Positions 33,272 through 41,815 of a stretch of DNA of 64,000 nt are shown piece after piece. Under the pieces are notes generated by a model, which saw only the letters and a list, made by a program, of their open reading frames with translations, did no database searches and was not told the DNA's origin. The position numbers were made by a program, and so were the translations under genes. How positions within the stretch are numbered: position 1 is the first letter of the stretch; every line of letters starts with the position of its first letter. This stretch comes from an uncultured Coriobacteriales bacterium (GTDB lineage Bacteria > Actinomycetota > Coriobacteriia > Coriobacteriales > QAMH01). The stretch lies in contig CAKUES010000011.1 in assembly GCA_934646835.1 (NCBI GenBank), forward strand, positions 1 through 64,000. Reading direction: 5' to 3'.

Positions 33272-33970
33272 CTACTCGGCCAGCAGGGGGTCGACGACGC
33301 CGTTGGCCTCGAAAGCGCGCTCGCGGTCGATGCAGGTGCCGCAGACGCCGCAGGGTTTGTCCCCGCCCTCGTAGCAGCTCCAGGTGAGCTCGTAGGGAAC
33401 TTTCAAGCGCAGGCCCTGCTCGACGATCTTGGCCTTGTTCCACATGACGAAGGGGGCCTCCATGTAGAGCTCGCCGCCGCTTCCCAACTCGATGGCCGCT
33501 GCCATGCGGTCCACGAACTCCTTGGAGCAGTCGGGATAGGCGTTACCCGCCCAGTCATCGTGATGAGCGCCGTAGAAGAGTACATGGCAATCCATCGACA
33601 GCGCCATGCTCGCAGCGCTCGAGAGGAACAGACCGTTCCTAAACGGCACATAGGTGCTCACAACCTTGCTGCCGGTCTCGTCTTGCTGCGATGCATAGCT
33701 CTCATGCGGGATCTCCTCGCTCGAGTGCTCAAGCAAAGAGCAGTTGCTGTCCTCGAAGATCGCTTCAAGGTTCAAGAAGCGCTGCTCGACACCGTAGTAA
33801 GCAGCGATCTTCTTGGCGCTCTCGATCTCCTTGCTGTGCTTTTGCCCGTAGCTGATGGACAGGGCCACGACGTTTTGAGCACCGTAGCGCTCAACGGCCA
33901 TGGCAAGCAGGGTCGTCGAGTCGACGCCTCCGCTGCACAGCACCATGGCCCGCTCTTGCTTCTTCTTCAT
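33272..33970 (-). CDS. queC: 7-cyano-7-deazaguanine (preQ0) synthase
   Basis: Converts 7-carboxy-7-deazaguanine to preQ0 with ATP and ammonia. The 232-residue enzyme has the PP-loop SGGVDSTTL (about 13-21) and the C-terminal zinc site CYEGGDKPCGVCGTC (four Cys). Its ATG directly follows the queE gene end with no gap to queE's stop at 33971, so the genes overlap functionally as one operon with queE and queD. Confidence 0.97.
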   Translation of the reverse strand: MKKKQERAMVLCSGGVDSTTLLAMAVERYGAQNVVALSISYGQKHSKEIESAKKIAAYYGVEQRFLNLEAIFEDSNCSLLEHSSEEIPHESYASQQDETGSKVVSTYVPFRNGLFLSSAASMALSMDCHVLFYGAHHDDWAGNAYPDCSKEFVDRMAAAIELGSGGELYMEAPFVMWNKAKIVEQGLRLKVPYELTWSCYEGGDKPCGVCGTCIDRERAFEANGVVDPLLAE

Positions 33971-34666
33971 CTAGACGCCCCTTTCAACGTTTGGCCAAAT
34001 GAGCTTGTGGAGCTGCAGTTGCACGCGTGCGTCGCGCAGACCGCTATCGCTTAGGTAATCGACGATCTGCGCCGGCTCGATCTGCCCAAAAACCGGGCTG
34101 AAGAACACCTGGCACCTGTCGAGCAGCGCATTGTCACGGACGATCTTGGCGGCTACGTCGAGGTCGTCCACGCTGCCAACAACGAACTTCACGCAATCGT
34201 CGTCGGAGAGATGCTCGTAATTGGAGGCGAGCATCTTGTCCGCCATACCACTCGAGGGCGACTTGCAGTCAAGCGTAAAGCCCAAGTGCCCGGCACCGAT
34301 CTGACGGCGGCGCAGATCGGCAAGCAAAGCGATGTCGCATGCGCCGTTGGTCTCTATCTCCACAAAGCACTCGGTCCTAAAGGCCAGCATGTCGACGAGC
34401 TCATCGATCGCCGGCTGCAGCAAGGGCTCTCCGCCCGTCAGGGTCACGCAAGGTGTCCCCTGCTCCAATACGTAGTCGACGATCTGCTGCGCCGTGAGCT
34501 CCTCTGCCGGGCAATCCCCCGTGCACGCCCACTGCGTGTCGCAGTAAGAGCAGGCAAGGTTGCAGCCCCTGAAGCGGATAAACGTTGAGAAGCAGCCTGC
34601 GTGCACACCCTCGCCGTTGATGCTGACGAAGCGCTCAACCACGGGAAATGTCGTGTTCTGAAGCAC
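33971..34666 (-). CDS. queE: 7-carboxy-7-deazaguanine synthase (radical SAM)
   Basis: Contracts carboxytetrahydropterin to the deazaguanine ring. The 231-residue enzyme has the substrate-strand FVSINGEGVHAG, the radical SAM triad in RFRGCNLACSYCDTQWAC (C-x3-C-x2-C, the standard spacing; the E. coli enzyme has an insertion here) and TGGEPLLQ. It starts at GTG 34666, one base before the end of queD, whose last codons carry GGAG. Confidence 0.95.
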   Translation of the reverse strand: MLQNTTFPVVERFVSINGEGVHAGCFSTFIRFRGCNLACSYCDTQWACTGDCPAEELTAQQIVDYVLEQGTPCVTLTGGEPLLQPAIDELVDMLAFRTECFVEIETNGACDIALLADLRRRQIGAGHLGFTLDCKSPSSGMADKMLASNYEHLSDDDCVKFVVGSVDDLDVAAKIVRDNALLDRCQVFFSPVFGQIEPAQIVDYLSDSGLRDARVQLQLHKLIWPNVERGV

Positions 34667-34667
34667 C

Positions 34668-35093
34668 TTAGAGCATCTCCATATACGTCGCGCAGTTGTT
34701 GGGGGTCTCGTAGACGTCCACCTGGCTCACGGGCAGGCCCTGCTCGGCGAGCTTGGTGAAGAAGTAACGGGCAAAGTTCTCCGCCGTCGTGCGGAAGGGC
34801 ACGATGGAGAGGTTGAAGCTCTCCTCCTCGAGGCATGCGATCGTCTTCGCCATGAGGCTGCCCTCCTCCACGATGAAGGAGTGGTCCCAGGCCTCTGTCA
34901 AATCACGCAGCGCGTTCTTGAAGTCGGCAAAGTCGATGACCATGTCCTTGTTCTGGCCCTCTGCCTGCAGCGCGGGCACCTTGAGGTAGGCGACGACGCG
35001 CCAGCGATGGCCGTGCAAGTTCTCGCACTTGCCGTCGTAGTCAGAGAGGAAATGGGCAGCGTCGAAGCTGCTCTCGGTCTTCAAGCCATACAA
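34668..35093 (-). CDS. queD: 6-carboxytetrahydropterin synthase
   Basis: Makes carboxytetrahydropterin from dihydroneopterin triphosphate, the first committed step to queuosine. The product has the zinc histidines in SFDAAHFL and ENLHGHRW, the catalytic Cys just before (GKCENLHGH) and the HSFIVEE segment with ETPNNCATY near the end. I favour the TTG at 35093 (MYGLKTESSF, 141 residues): AGGAGG stands 6 nt before it, whereas the ATG at 35111 has no ribosome binding site and lies in the loop of the hairpin at 35096-35123. First gene of queD-E-C-F. Confidence 0.92.
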   Translation of the reverse strand: MYGLKTESSFDAAHFLSDYDGKCENLHGHRWRVVAYLKVPALQAEGQNKDMVIDFADFKNALRDLTEAWDHSFIVEEGSLMAKTIACLEEESFNLSIVPFRTTAENFARYFFTKLAEQGLPVSQVDVYETPNNCATYMEML

Positions 35094-35095
35094 AA

Positions 35096-35123
35096 GGGGC
35101 CTCCTTGTCATCGAAGAAGCCCC
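35096..35123 (-). promoter_or_regulatory. Hairpin that masks the queD ribosome binding site
   Basis: On the minus strand GGGGCTTCTT (35123-35114) pairs with AGGAGGCCCC (35105-35096), ten pairs including two G-U. The 3' arm contains the queD ribosome binding site AGGAGG. It fits the role of an expression platform for the upstream riboswitch, with translation blocked when formed. Upstream CCTGC/GCAGG pairing could compete. Confidence 0.6.
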
Positions 35124-35157
35124 CTGCACGCGCATCCGAGCCCCGCAGGACCGGTTT

Positions 35158-35199
35158 GCGCCTAGTTTTGTTTTGCGACAGGAGGCTTTCGAACTGTCG
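35158..35199 (-). promoter_or_regulatory. Probable preQ1 class I riboswitch upstream of queD
   Basis: On the minus strand P1 CGACAG/CTGTCG (35199-35194 with 35081-to-76 of this block, i.e. 35181-35176) encloses loop TTCGAAAGCCTC; after P1 comes the A-rich CAAAACAAAACT, then AGGC, which pairs with GCCT of the loop as a pseudoknot. This is the H-type pseudoknot layout of preQ1-I aptamers (P1, loop, A-rich third loop, P2). Its place in front of the preQ1 synthesis operon supports the call; the exact consensus bases were not verified by a covariance model. Confidence 0.6.
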
Positions 35200-35307
35200 A
35201 TTTGTTTGTCTGCCGAGTATAACAGGGCAAAGTTGCCCCGTGGTTAAGGGCAAGGCGTGCACTGGCGCCAAAACCGCAAGCGTCGCCAACGCACGTCGCG
35301 GCAGGTC

Positions 35308-36255
35308 CTACTTGTGGTAGAGAGCCTGGGTCAGAAGCTCTGCGAGCAGGGCGTCCAAACCGATGCCGGCGACCTGGCAGCCCTTCATGAAGAGCGAGCC
35401 CTCGCCAAGAGCAGGGTCTGCGTCGACCTGGATGACCTTGGCGCGTGCACCGTCCCAGACGATGTCGACGCATGCGAGGTCACGGCAGCCGAGTGCGGCA
35501 ACTGCTTCTACCGCCGCGCGCTCGACCTCGCTGCGGATGGCCTGGGCCATGGTCTCGTCAGCGCTCAGGCTCTCGAGGCGCACCGGTGCGTAGAAGTCAG
35601 CCGTGCCGTCACCGAGTGGGGCGATCTCCACCGGCGGCAGGGCATAGGGGTCATCGATGTCGCCCAAGACAGAGACCGACAGGCGCACACCCTCGACCCA
35701 CTCCTGGATGACGACGCGCTCGTCCAGGGCAAGCGCCATGGGAAGCGCCTCCCTGAGCTGGTCGGGGTCCTCGACATGAGCGACGCCCATACCCGCCGCA
35801 CCGCGCGCAGGCTTGACTGCCAGCGGGTAGCCTGCGGGGACCTTGTCAGCCACGGTGTCGAGCACCGCGGCAACACCAGCGCGCTCGAAAAGCACCCTGT
35901 CGAGGACCACGCCGTCGACCGCGCTTGCGCAGCCGTCGAAGCCGGCGTAGAAGCCACCCAGGGCACGGGGAAGCTCGCTTGCGTCCACTGCCTTGCGGCG
36001 CGCTGCGGCGCCAGAACCGATGACGGGAATCTCCAGCAACTCGCACAGCTCGGACAAAGCCGCCCCAAGTTTGCCTTCGACGCCGTTGAAAACGATCTGG
36101 GGCTTAGTCGCCCTCAAGGTCGCGGCGAGCGTATCGTCGGCCTCGTACGCGGCGACCTGGTGGCCGGCCGCACGAAGCGCCTCTTCGACAACGCGAGCGC
36201 TCTCGCGCGCAGGACCGGGTGCGCCGTTGAGCAGCACGGCGATCTTATATGTCAT
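35308..36255 (-). CDS. D-Ala-D-Ala ligase-like ATP-grasp enzyme
   Basis: ATP-grasp protein of 315 residues with Ddl-type order: N-terminal NGAPGPARESARVVEEAL, FNGVEGKLGAALSELCELLEIP, KPARGAAGMGVAHVED (ATP-binding) and VIQEWVEGVRLSVSVLGD. The final metal motif reads KVIQVDADPALGEGSLF, where Ddl has E-x-N-T-x-P-G: Glu becomes Gln and Asn becomes Asp. Its ATG overlaps the previous stop as ATGA, so it is translated with the 132-residue CphA-like domain. Either a genuine D-Ala-D-Ala ligase in an odd place or an amino acid ligase of another pathway; the altered metal site and the partner favour the latter. Confidence 0.82.
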   Translation of the reverse strand: MTYKIAVLLNGAPGPARESARVVEEALRAAGHQVAAYEADDTLAATLRATKPQIVFNGVEGKLGAALSELCELLEIPVIGSGAAARRKAVDASELPRALGGFYAGFDGCASAVDGVVLDRVLFERAGVAAVLDTVADKVPAGYPLAVKPARGAAGMGVAHVEDPDQLREALPMALALDERVVIQEWVEGVRLSVSVLGDIDDPYALPPVEIAPLGDGTADFYAPVRLESLSADETMAQAIRSEVERAAVEAVAALGCRDLACVDIVWDGARAKVIQVDADPALGEGSLFMKGCQVAGIGLDALLAELLTQALYHK

Positions 36256-36650
36256 CGCTTATCTCCTTCTTGCAGTGAGTTGACAAACATCACGGCACGC
36301 TTGATGCAGTCAAGCGCGACGATATCGTCTTTGTAGGTAAGTTTCACGAGCATGAGGCCGCGCTCCTCGAGAAACGAGGTGTGCCCCATAAGCCCCTTGC
36401 CGCTGCCGTGGGCCTGTGCCATCAGCTCGATGGCGACGTGCTCGAGAAGGTGGGCGGGCTGTGTGCCGACGACGTCGTCGCCAAAGGTCTCGCCCTTCTC
36501 GTTGACGCACACATGGCGCGCAAGATTAGGCAGAAGGCGCAGGGCGTTGTCCGCCTGCGCCTTGCTGATGCGCGCGTCCCAAGGGCAGGTGCGGACCTCG
36601 AGGGTCATGCCCGCCTTGGCGACGGCGATGTGCTCGATTTTCAGCTCCAT
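36252..36650 (-). CDS. Stand-alone domain like the N-terminus of cyanophycin synthetase
   Basis: 132 residues from ATG 36650 (MELKIEHIAV; a further ATG lies at 36665 with no better ribosome binding site). The core, GTQPAHLLEHVAIELMAQ followed by LVKLTYKDDIVALDCIKRAV, matches the pattern of the CphA N-terminal region (T-x2-x-H-x2-EHVALEL ... V-x-EY-x-D). CphA itself continues into ATP-grasp and Mur-ligase domains; here only the small domain is present, coupled by ATGA to an ATP-grasp gene. Two Cys and one HLLEH motif might bind metal. The function is unknown and the match is by eye. Confidence 0.7.
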   Translation of the reverse strand: MELKIEHIAVAKAGMTLEVRTCPWDARISKAQADNALRLLPNLARHVCVNEKGETFGDDVVGTQPAHLLEHVAIELMAQAHGSGKGLMGHTSFLEERGLMLVKLTYKDDIVALDCIKRAVMFVNSLQEGDKR

Positions 36651-36689
36651 GCTGGCCACAGGCATGCAACAGGCAAAAACCGCGAGGGC

Positions 36690-37154
36690 CTAGCTGTTGG
36701 CAAGCTCCTGCTTGTAGGCGCGGATCTTCTCGCGGTACTCGGGCATGCCGACGGAGAGGATCTGCGTTGCAAGGATGGCAGCGTTCTTAGTGCCGCCGAT
36801 GGCGACCGTGGCCAAGGGCACGCCGGTGGGCATCTGCACGGTGGACAGCAGGGAGTCCATGCCGCCGAGGTCGCTCGTCTTCATGGGGATGGCGACGACG
36901 GGCAACGGGGTATGTGCGGCAACGACACCCGCGAGGGCAGCTGCCTTGCCGGCGCCGCCGATGATCACCTTGATACCGCGCTCCTCTGCAGTCTTGGCCC
37001 ACTCGGCCACCTGCTCGGGGTTGCGGTGAGCGCTGTGCACGACGAGCTCATAGGGCACGCCGAACTTCTCCAGCATCTCCTTGCAGCCGTCCATCGCAGG
37101 CAGGTCGGACTTGCTGCCGAGGATGATGCCGACCAAGGGCTTCTCGTTACTCAT
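36690..37154 (-). CDS. purE: N5-carboxyaminoimidazole ribonucleotide mutase
   Basis: Isomerises N5-CAIR to CAIR in purine synthesis. The 154-residue protein has the substrate phosphate motif ILGSKSDLPAM, the catalytic His in VVHSAHRNPE, GGAGKAAALAGVVAAHT and VPLATVAIGGTKNAA, typical of class I PurE octamers. No purK is next to it. It is followed after 39 nt by the CphA-like domain gene. Confidence 0.96.
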   Translation of the reverse strand: MSNEKPLVGIILGSKSDLPAMDGCKEMLEKFGVPYELVVHSAHRNPEQVAEWAKTAEERGIKVIIGGAGKAAALAGVVAAHTPLPVVAIPMKTSDLGGMDSLLSTVQMPTGVPLATVAIGGTKNAAILATQILSVGMPEYREKIRAYKQELANS

Positions 37155-37196
37155 GATGAGCTTCCTTTCGATAGAAAAAGAATGGCTGTGTGAATA

Positions 37197-37778
37197 TCAG
37201 CGCACACGATGCCTCATGGCGTCGCAGATAAGCGCTGCGATAACGGTCTTGCTATCCTCGATGCGGCCGTCGAGCACGCTGTCGACCAAAGTCTCGAGAT
37301 CGACCCACTCGGCTGCGACGAACTCGTCCTCGTCGGGATGGGCCTCACCCTTGTGCAGCCCCGTCGCCATGTAGAGATGGATGACCTCGTCGCTGTAGCC
37401 GGCGGCGCAGACGACGGGCATGAGGTAGTCGAGGCGCTCGGCGGTGTAGCCCGTCTCCTCCTCGAGCTCGCGCACGGCAGCGAGCTGGGGGTCCTCCCCC
37501 AGCTCGAGTTTGCCGGCAGGAATCTCGAGGGTCACGCGCTCGAGCGCCGCGCGGTACTGGCGCACGAGCAGCACCTTGCCCTCGTCGCTCAGCGCGACAA
37601 GGGCGACGGCGCCGGGATGCCTTATGACCTCGCGCGCGGCGGGCTTGCCGTTGGGAAGCACGACATCGACCTTGTCGACCCTGAGAAAGCCCCCGTGAAA
37701 CACCGGGGAGCTGTCGACGATGCGCTCCTCGAGTAACTCGTCGCCCCCCCTGGTGTCTAGCAGATCAAGATCCGGCAC
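37197..37778 (-). CDS. Nudix hydrolase, ADP-ribose pyrophosphatase type
   Basis: Cleaves ADP-ribose or a related nucleotide sugar. The 193-residue chain has GAVALVALSDEGKVLLVRQYR and a complete Nudix box (G-x5-E-x7-REL-x-EE-x-GY: GKLELGEDPQLAAVREL), followed by YSDEVIHLYMATGL typical of NudF. The start is GTG 37778, 2 nt after the purD stop, with GAGGAG in the end of purD, so coupled to purD. Confidence 0.92.
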   Translation of the reverse strand: MPDLDLLDTRGGDELLEERIVDSSPVFHGGFLRVDKVDVVLPNGKPAAREVIRHPGAVALVALSDEGKVLLVRQYRAALERVTLEIPAGKLELGEDPQLAAVRELEEETGYTAERLDYLMPVVCAAGYSDEVIHLYMATGLHKGEAHPDEDEFVAAEWVDLETLVDSVLDGRIEDSKTVIAALICDAMRHRVR

Positions 37779-37780
37779 GC

Positions 37781-39070
37781 CTACATCTCCTCGTCCCAGC
37801 GGTCACGGCCGCGGGCAGCGCGGGCGCCGATGTCGTGGCGGAGGAACTTGTTGTCGAAGGAGACCTTCTCGCATGCCTCGTAAGCAGCGTCGCGCGCAGC
37901 CTCGAAGCTGTCGCCCAGGGCGCTCACGCAGAACACGCGACCGCCGTTGGTGTAGAGCTTGCCGTCCTCGAGCACAGTGCCGGCGTGGTAGACGCGTGCG
38001 CCGTTTGCCTCGGCCTCCTCGATGCCGCCGACCTCCTTGTGCTTCTCGTAGGAACCGGGATAGCCGTCGCTTGCAAGGACTACGCCCACGCAGAAGCGCT
38101 CGTCCCACTCGAGCTCGACACCGGAGAGCTCCTTGGCGTCAAGCGCCATGAAGACATCGACGAGGTCGCTCTTGAGACGCGGCATGAGGGCCTGGGTCTC
38201 GGGGTCGCCAAAGCGCGCGTTGAACTCGACGACGCGCGGGCCAGTCGGGGTGAGCATGAAGCCGCCGTAGAGGCAGCCGCGGTAGTCGATGCCCTCGGAC
38301 TTGAGAGCCGCAACCGTCTGCTCCATGATCTTGGTCATCGCCACCTTCTCCTCTGCGGTGACGATGGGCACGGGGCTGTAGACGCCCATGCCGCCCGTAT
38401 TGGGACCGCGGTCGCCCTCGTAGGCGCGCTTGTGGTCCTGCGCGGGCTCGCAGCAAAGCACGACCTCGCCATCCGTGATGCCCATGATGGAGCACTCGGG
38501 GCCGGTCATGCACTCCTCGATGACGACAGATGCACCAGCATCGCCAAAGGCGCCGTCAAAGCAGTTGCGCACGGCGTCGACTGCCTGCTCGACGGTCTGG
38601 GCGACGGTGACGCCCTTGCCGGCAGCCAGGCCGTCAGCCTTGATGACGATGGGAGCGCCCTGCTCGCGGATATAGGCCTCTGCGGGCTCGAGCTCCGTGA
38701 AGACCGCGTAGGCGGCAGTGGGGATCTCGTACTTGGCCATCAGGTTCTTGGCGAACTCCTTGGAGCCCTCCATCTGAGCGCCGTCAGCACCAGGGCCAAA
38801 GCAGGCGATGCCGACAGCGCGCACGGCGTCGGCCACACCGGCGACCAGCGGAGCCTCGGGACCGACGACAACGAGCTCGACGTCGTTGGCCTTGGCAAAC
38901 TCCACGACCTGCTCGCCGTTGCAGGGATCGACGCCTGCGACGTTGCAGGCAAAGGAGCCCGTGCCGCCGTTGCCGGGAACGCAGAAGAGCTTGTCGCACT
39001 TGGAGGACTCGGAGAGCTTGCGGGCAAGCGCAGCCTCGCGGCCGCCGCTACCCAAGACGATGATGTTCAT
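37781..39070 (-). CDS. purD: Phosphoribosylamine-glycine ligase
   Basis: Makes GAR from phosphoribosylamine, glycine and ATP. The 429-residue ATP-grasp enzyme has VLGSGGREAAL at the start, GPEAPLVAGVAD, KADGLAAGKGVTVA, QDHKRAYEGDRGPNTGGMGVY and RFGDPETQ, all PurD signatures. ATG 39070 has AAGGGAAAC before it. Followed by the Nudix gene. A terminator separates it from purA upstream. Confidence 0.97.
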   Translation of the reverse strand: MNIIVLGSGGREAALARKLSESSKCDKLFCVPGNGGTGSFACNVAGVDPCNGEQVVEFAKANDVELVVVGPEAPLVAGVADAVRAVGIACFGPGADGAQMEGSKEFAKNLMAKYEIPTAAYAVFTELEPAEAYIREQGAPIVIKADGLAAGKGVTVAQTVEQAVDAVRNCFDGAFGDAGASVVIEECMTGPECSIMGITDGEVVLCCEPAQDHKRAYEGDRGPNTGGMGVYSPVPIVTAEEKVAMTKIMEQTVAALKSEGIDYRGCLYGGFMLTPTGPRVVEFNARFGDPETQALMPRLKSDLVDVFMALDAKELSGVELEWDERFCVGVVLASDGYPGSYEKHKEVGGIEEAEANGARVYHAGTVLEDGKLYTNGGRVFCVSALGDSFEAARDAAYEACEKVSFDNKFLRHDIGARAARGRDRWDEEM

Positions 39071-39095
39071 GAGGTTTCCCTTCGGTCATAACAAA

Positions 39096-39124
39096 GAGGG
39101 CAGGAGTCTCAAAACCCCTGCCCT
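39096..39124 (-). terminator. Terminator between purA and purD
   Basis: AGGGCAGG faces CCTGCCCT around a loop with a CC/AA interruption; the minus strand continues CTCTTTGTTATG. Ends the purA transcript and leaves purD on its own promoter. Confidence 0.75.
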
Positions 39125-39146
39125 GGTTATCGGATAAGGTCCAGCG

Positions 39147-40439
39147 TTACAGCTCCCAGCCGTTGAGGATGGTCTGCTCGCGGTCTGGGCCGACCGTGAT
39201 GATGCTGATGCGGACACCGGCGAGCTCCTCGAGACGCGCGACGTAGTCCTTGGCGGCCTGAGGCAGCTCGTCGTAGGACTTGCAGTGGCTGATGTCGCAG
39301 TTCCAGCCGGGCATCTCCTCGTAGATGGGCTTTGCATGGTGGAACGCAGTCTGGCTGCCGGGGACGGTGTCGTAGCGGACGCCGTCTGCCTCGTAGGCGA
39401 CGCAGATCTTGATGACAGGCATGCAGCTCAAGACGTCGAGCTTGGTGAGCGCGATGTCCGTGAGGCCGTTGACGTCTGCAGCGTACTTGATGATGACGGC
39501 GTCGTACCAACCGCAGCGGCGCTTGCGGCCCGTGGTCACGCCAAACTCATGGCCGACCTCGCCGAGCTTCTCGCCGTCGGCGTCGAAGAGCTCCGTGGGG
39601 AAGGGACCGCTGCCAACGCGGGTCATGTACGCCTTGGCGATGCCGAGCACGTGATCGATCTTAGTGGGGCCGACACCCGTGCCCGTGCATGCGCCGCCAG
39701 CGGTGCAGTTGCTGGAGGTGACGAAGGGGTAGGTGCCGTGATCGATGTCGAGCTGCGTTGCCTGGGCACCCTCGAAGAGGATCTCCTTGCCCTCGCGGAT
39801 CGCGTCGTTGAGCAGGGGGATGGCGTCCACGACATGGGGCTTGATGACCTCGGCCAGGCCCAGGTACTCCTCCAAGATCTCCTCGATAGAGGGGACCTCG
39901 TACTCCTCGAAGCCGTAGACCTTGGTGAGGATGTCGTTCTTGATGGGCACGACCGCCTCGAGCTTCTCGCGGAAGATCTTCTCGTCGATGAGGTCCTGGA
40001 CGCGGATGCCGCAGCGCTCGTACTTGTCCTGGTAGCAGGGGCCGATGCCGCGCTTGGTGGTGCCGATCTTGTTATCGCCCAGCCTGCGCTCGCTCGCACC
40101 GTCGAGCAGCAGGTGATAAGGCATGATCACATGCGCGTTGCCGCTGATCTTGAGGTCGGTGCAGTCGATGCCCTGAGCCTCGAGCTCGCTCATCTCCTGG
40201 ATCAAAACGCGCGGGTCAACGACCACGCCGTTGCCGATGACTGACACGACGTCGTCATGGATGATTCCGCTCGGAATAAGGTGAAGGCCTAGCTTGGTAT
40301 CCCCATGGATAACCGTGTGGCCGGCATTGTTGCCGCCTTGGTAGCGAACTACGTAGTCATAGTTGGGTGCAAGGTAATCAGTGACCTTACCCTTGCCCTC
40401 GTCGCCCCATTGGGTTCCAACCAGTACAGTACCCGGCAT
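39147..40439 (-). CDS. purA: Adenylosuccinate synthetase
   Basis: Converts IMP and aspartate to adenylosuccinate with GTP. The 430-residue product starts MPGTVLVGTQWGDEGKGKVTDYL (the diagnostic N-terminus, ATG 40439 preceded by AAGGAGA), has GGNNAGHTV, RGIGPCYQDKYERC, FEGAQATQLDIDHGTYPFVTSS and TTGRKRRCGWYD. The open frame extends upstream to 40535 but without a start signal. It is divergent from dinB. Confidence 0.98.
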   Translation of the reverse strand: MPGTVLVGTQWGDEGKGKVTDYLAPNYDYVVRYQGGNNAGHTVIHGDTKLGLHLIPSGIIHDDVVSVIGNGVVVDPRVLIQEMSELEAQGIDCTDLKISGNAHVIMPYHLLLDGASERRLGDNKIGTTKRGIGPCYQDKYERCGIRVQDLIDEKIFREKLEAVVPIKNDILTKVYGFEEYEVPSIEEILEEYLGLAEVIKPHVVDAIPLLNDAIREGKEILFEGAQATQLDIDHGTYPFVTSSNCTAGGACTGTGVGPTKIDHVLGIAKAYMTRVGSGPFPTELFDADGEKLGEVGHEFGVTTGRKRRCGWYDAVIIKYAADVNGLTDIALTKLDVLSCMPVIKICVAYEADGVRYDTVPGSQTAFHHAKPIYEEMPGWNCDISHCKSYDELPQAAKDYVARLEELAGVRISIITVGPDREQTILNGWEL

Positions 40440-40558
40440 GCTTGTCTCCTTGCCTATAGTTTTCAGACTTTTGAATTCTACCGCAGGCAGGGGTGCTAAC
40501 GCTCCTAACAGCTTGGTTAAAGATGCGAGTGTCACACCCTGCCACTAGAATGGCAGGT

Positions 40559-41800
40559 ATGAGTGAGATGAACAACATACTCGACAGGCCATGGAAGGGG
40601 CGCGCCATCATGCTCCTCGACCTCGACGCGTTCTTTGCGAGCGTCGAGCAACTCGACCACCCCGAGTGGCGCGGCAAGCCCGTCATCGTTGGCGGGACCG
40701 GCCCGCGCGGCGTCGTGAGCACCTGCAGCTACGAGGCGCGCACCTTTGGCGTGAGAAGCGCCATGCCCTCCGTCACAGCGCGGCGCCTGTGCCCGGACGC
40801 GATTTGGACTGAGACTCACTTCGAGCGCTACCGGGAGCTCTCCCGCGCCGTCATGGGCTTCCTCTACGATGAGAGCCCCCTGCTCGAGCAAGTGAGCATC
40901 GACGAGGCCTTCCTCGACGTGAGCCCGGGGCGCTTCTCCAAGGAGAGTCCCGTCTCGATTGCAGAGCGCGTGCAAAAGCGCGTGGGCGAGCTGGGGATCA
41001 CCTGCAGCATCGGCATATCGACGGGCAAGTCCGTCGCCAAGATCGCAAGCGACATGGACAAGCCGCGCGGTCTCACTGTCGTCTACCCGGGAAGCGAGGC
41101 GGCTTTCCTCGCGGGCATGGAGACGCGCGCCATGCCCGGCATCGGCAAGCAAAGCGCCGCCAGGCTCGCTGCCATGGGCATCAAGACCCTAGGCGAGCTG
41201 GCAGCCACGGACCCAGAGAAGCTGCGCTGCGTCTTTGGCATCAACACGGAGTCAGTCATCGCCCGCTGCAAAGGCATCGACAACAGGCCCGTCGTCACCA
41301 AAAGCGAGGCAAAATCCATCGGCCACGAGCGCACCTTCGCCCAAGACCTCGCCGCCCGCGCCCAAATCGAGGATGCGATCGACTTTTTGGGCAGCATGGT
41401 CGGCAGGCGCTTGCGCAAGCAGGGGCTCAAAGGGCACACAGTGACGCTCAAGCTCCGCTACGCAGACCTCAGCATCCGCACGGCCCAGCAGACGATCAAC
41501 GCCCAAGTCGACGACGAGACCATCTTCATCCCCATCTGCAAGGGGCTCATCGGCCAGATATGGCACCCCGGGGATTCCGTGCGCCTCGTGGGCCTGTCGA
41601 TCAGCGGATTTACAGACCGCGACACCCAGATGGGCCTCTTCGAGCAAGACGACGTCGCCAAGAAGGGCAGCCCCGAGCTCATCTCCGCGGCCGACAAGGT
41701 GCGCGACCGCTTTGGCGACGACAAGCTTAAGTTCGGCCGGCAACTCAAGCTCAAGGCAGAGACAACGCGCACCCCAAGCCAAGAGGGAACATCGTCGTAG
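40559..41800 (+). CDS. dinB: DNA polymerase IV (Y family)
   Basis: Low-fidelity polymerase for translesion synthesis. The 413-residue protein has the metal/catalytic residues in MLLDLDAFFASVEQ and SIDEAFLDVS, the nucleotide-pocket CSYEARTFGVRSAMP, the helix-hairpin-helix PGIGKQSAARLAAMGI and the little-finger region SIGHERTFA. Several ATGs cluster at 40550, 40559 and 40568; none has a strong ribosome binding site and I take the middle one. A C-terminal beta-clamp motif resembling QMGLF is visible near residue 358. Confidence 0.96.
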   Translation: MSEMNNILDRPWKGRAIMLLDLDAFFASVEQLDHPEWRGKPVIVGGTGPRGVVSTCSYEARTFGVRSAMPSVTARRLCPDAIWTETHFERYRELSRAVMGFLYDESPLLEQVSIDEAFLDVSPGRFSKESPVSIAERVQKRVGELGITCSIGISTGKSVAKIASDMDKPRGLTVVYPGSEAAFLAGMETRAMPGIGKQSAARLAAMGIKTLGELAATDPEKLRCVFGINTESVIARCKGIDNRPVVTKSEAKSIGHERTFAQDLAARAQIEDAIDFLGSMVGRRLRKQGLKGHTVTLKLRYADLSIRTAQQTINAQVDDETIFIPICKGLIGQIWHPGDSVRLVGLSISGFTDRDTQMGLFEQDDVAKKGSPELISAADKVRDRFGDDKLKFGRQLKLKAETTRTPSQEGTSS

Positions 41801-41815
41801 CCTGTGCAAAGCCCT

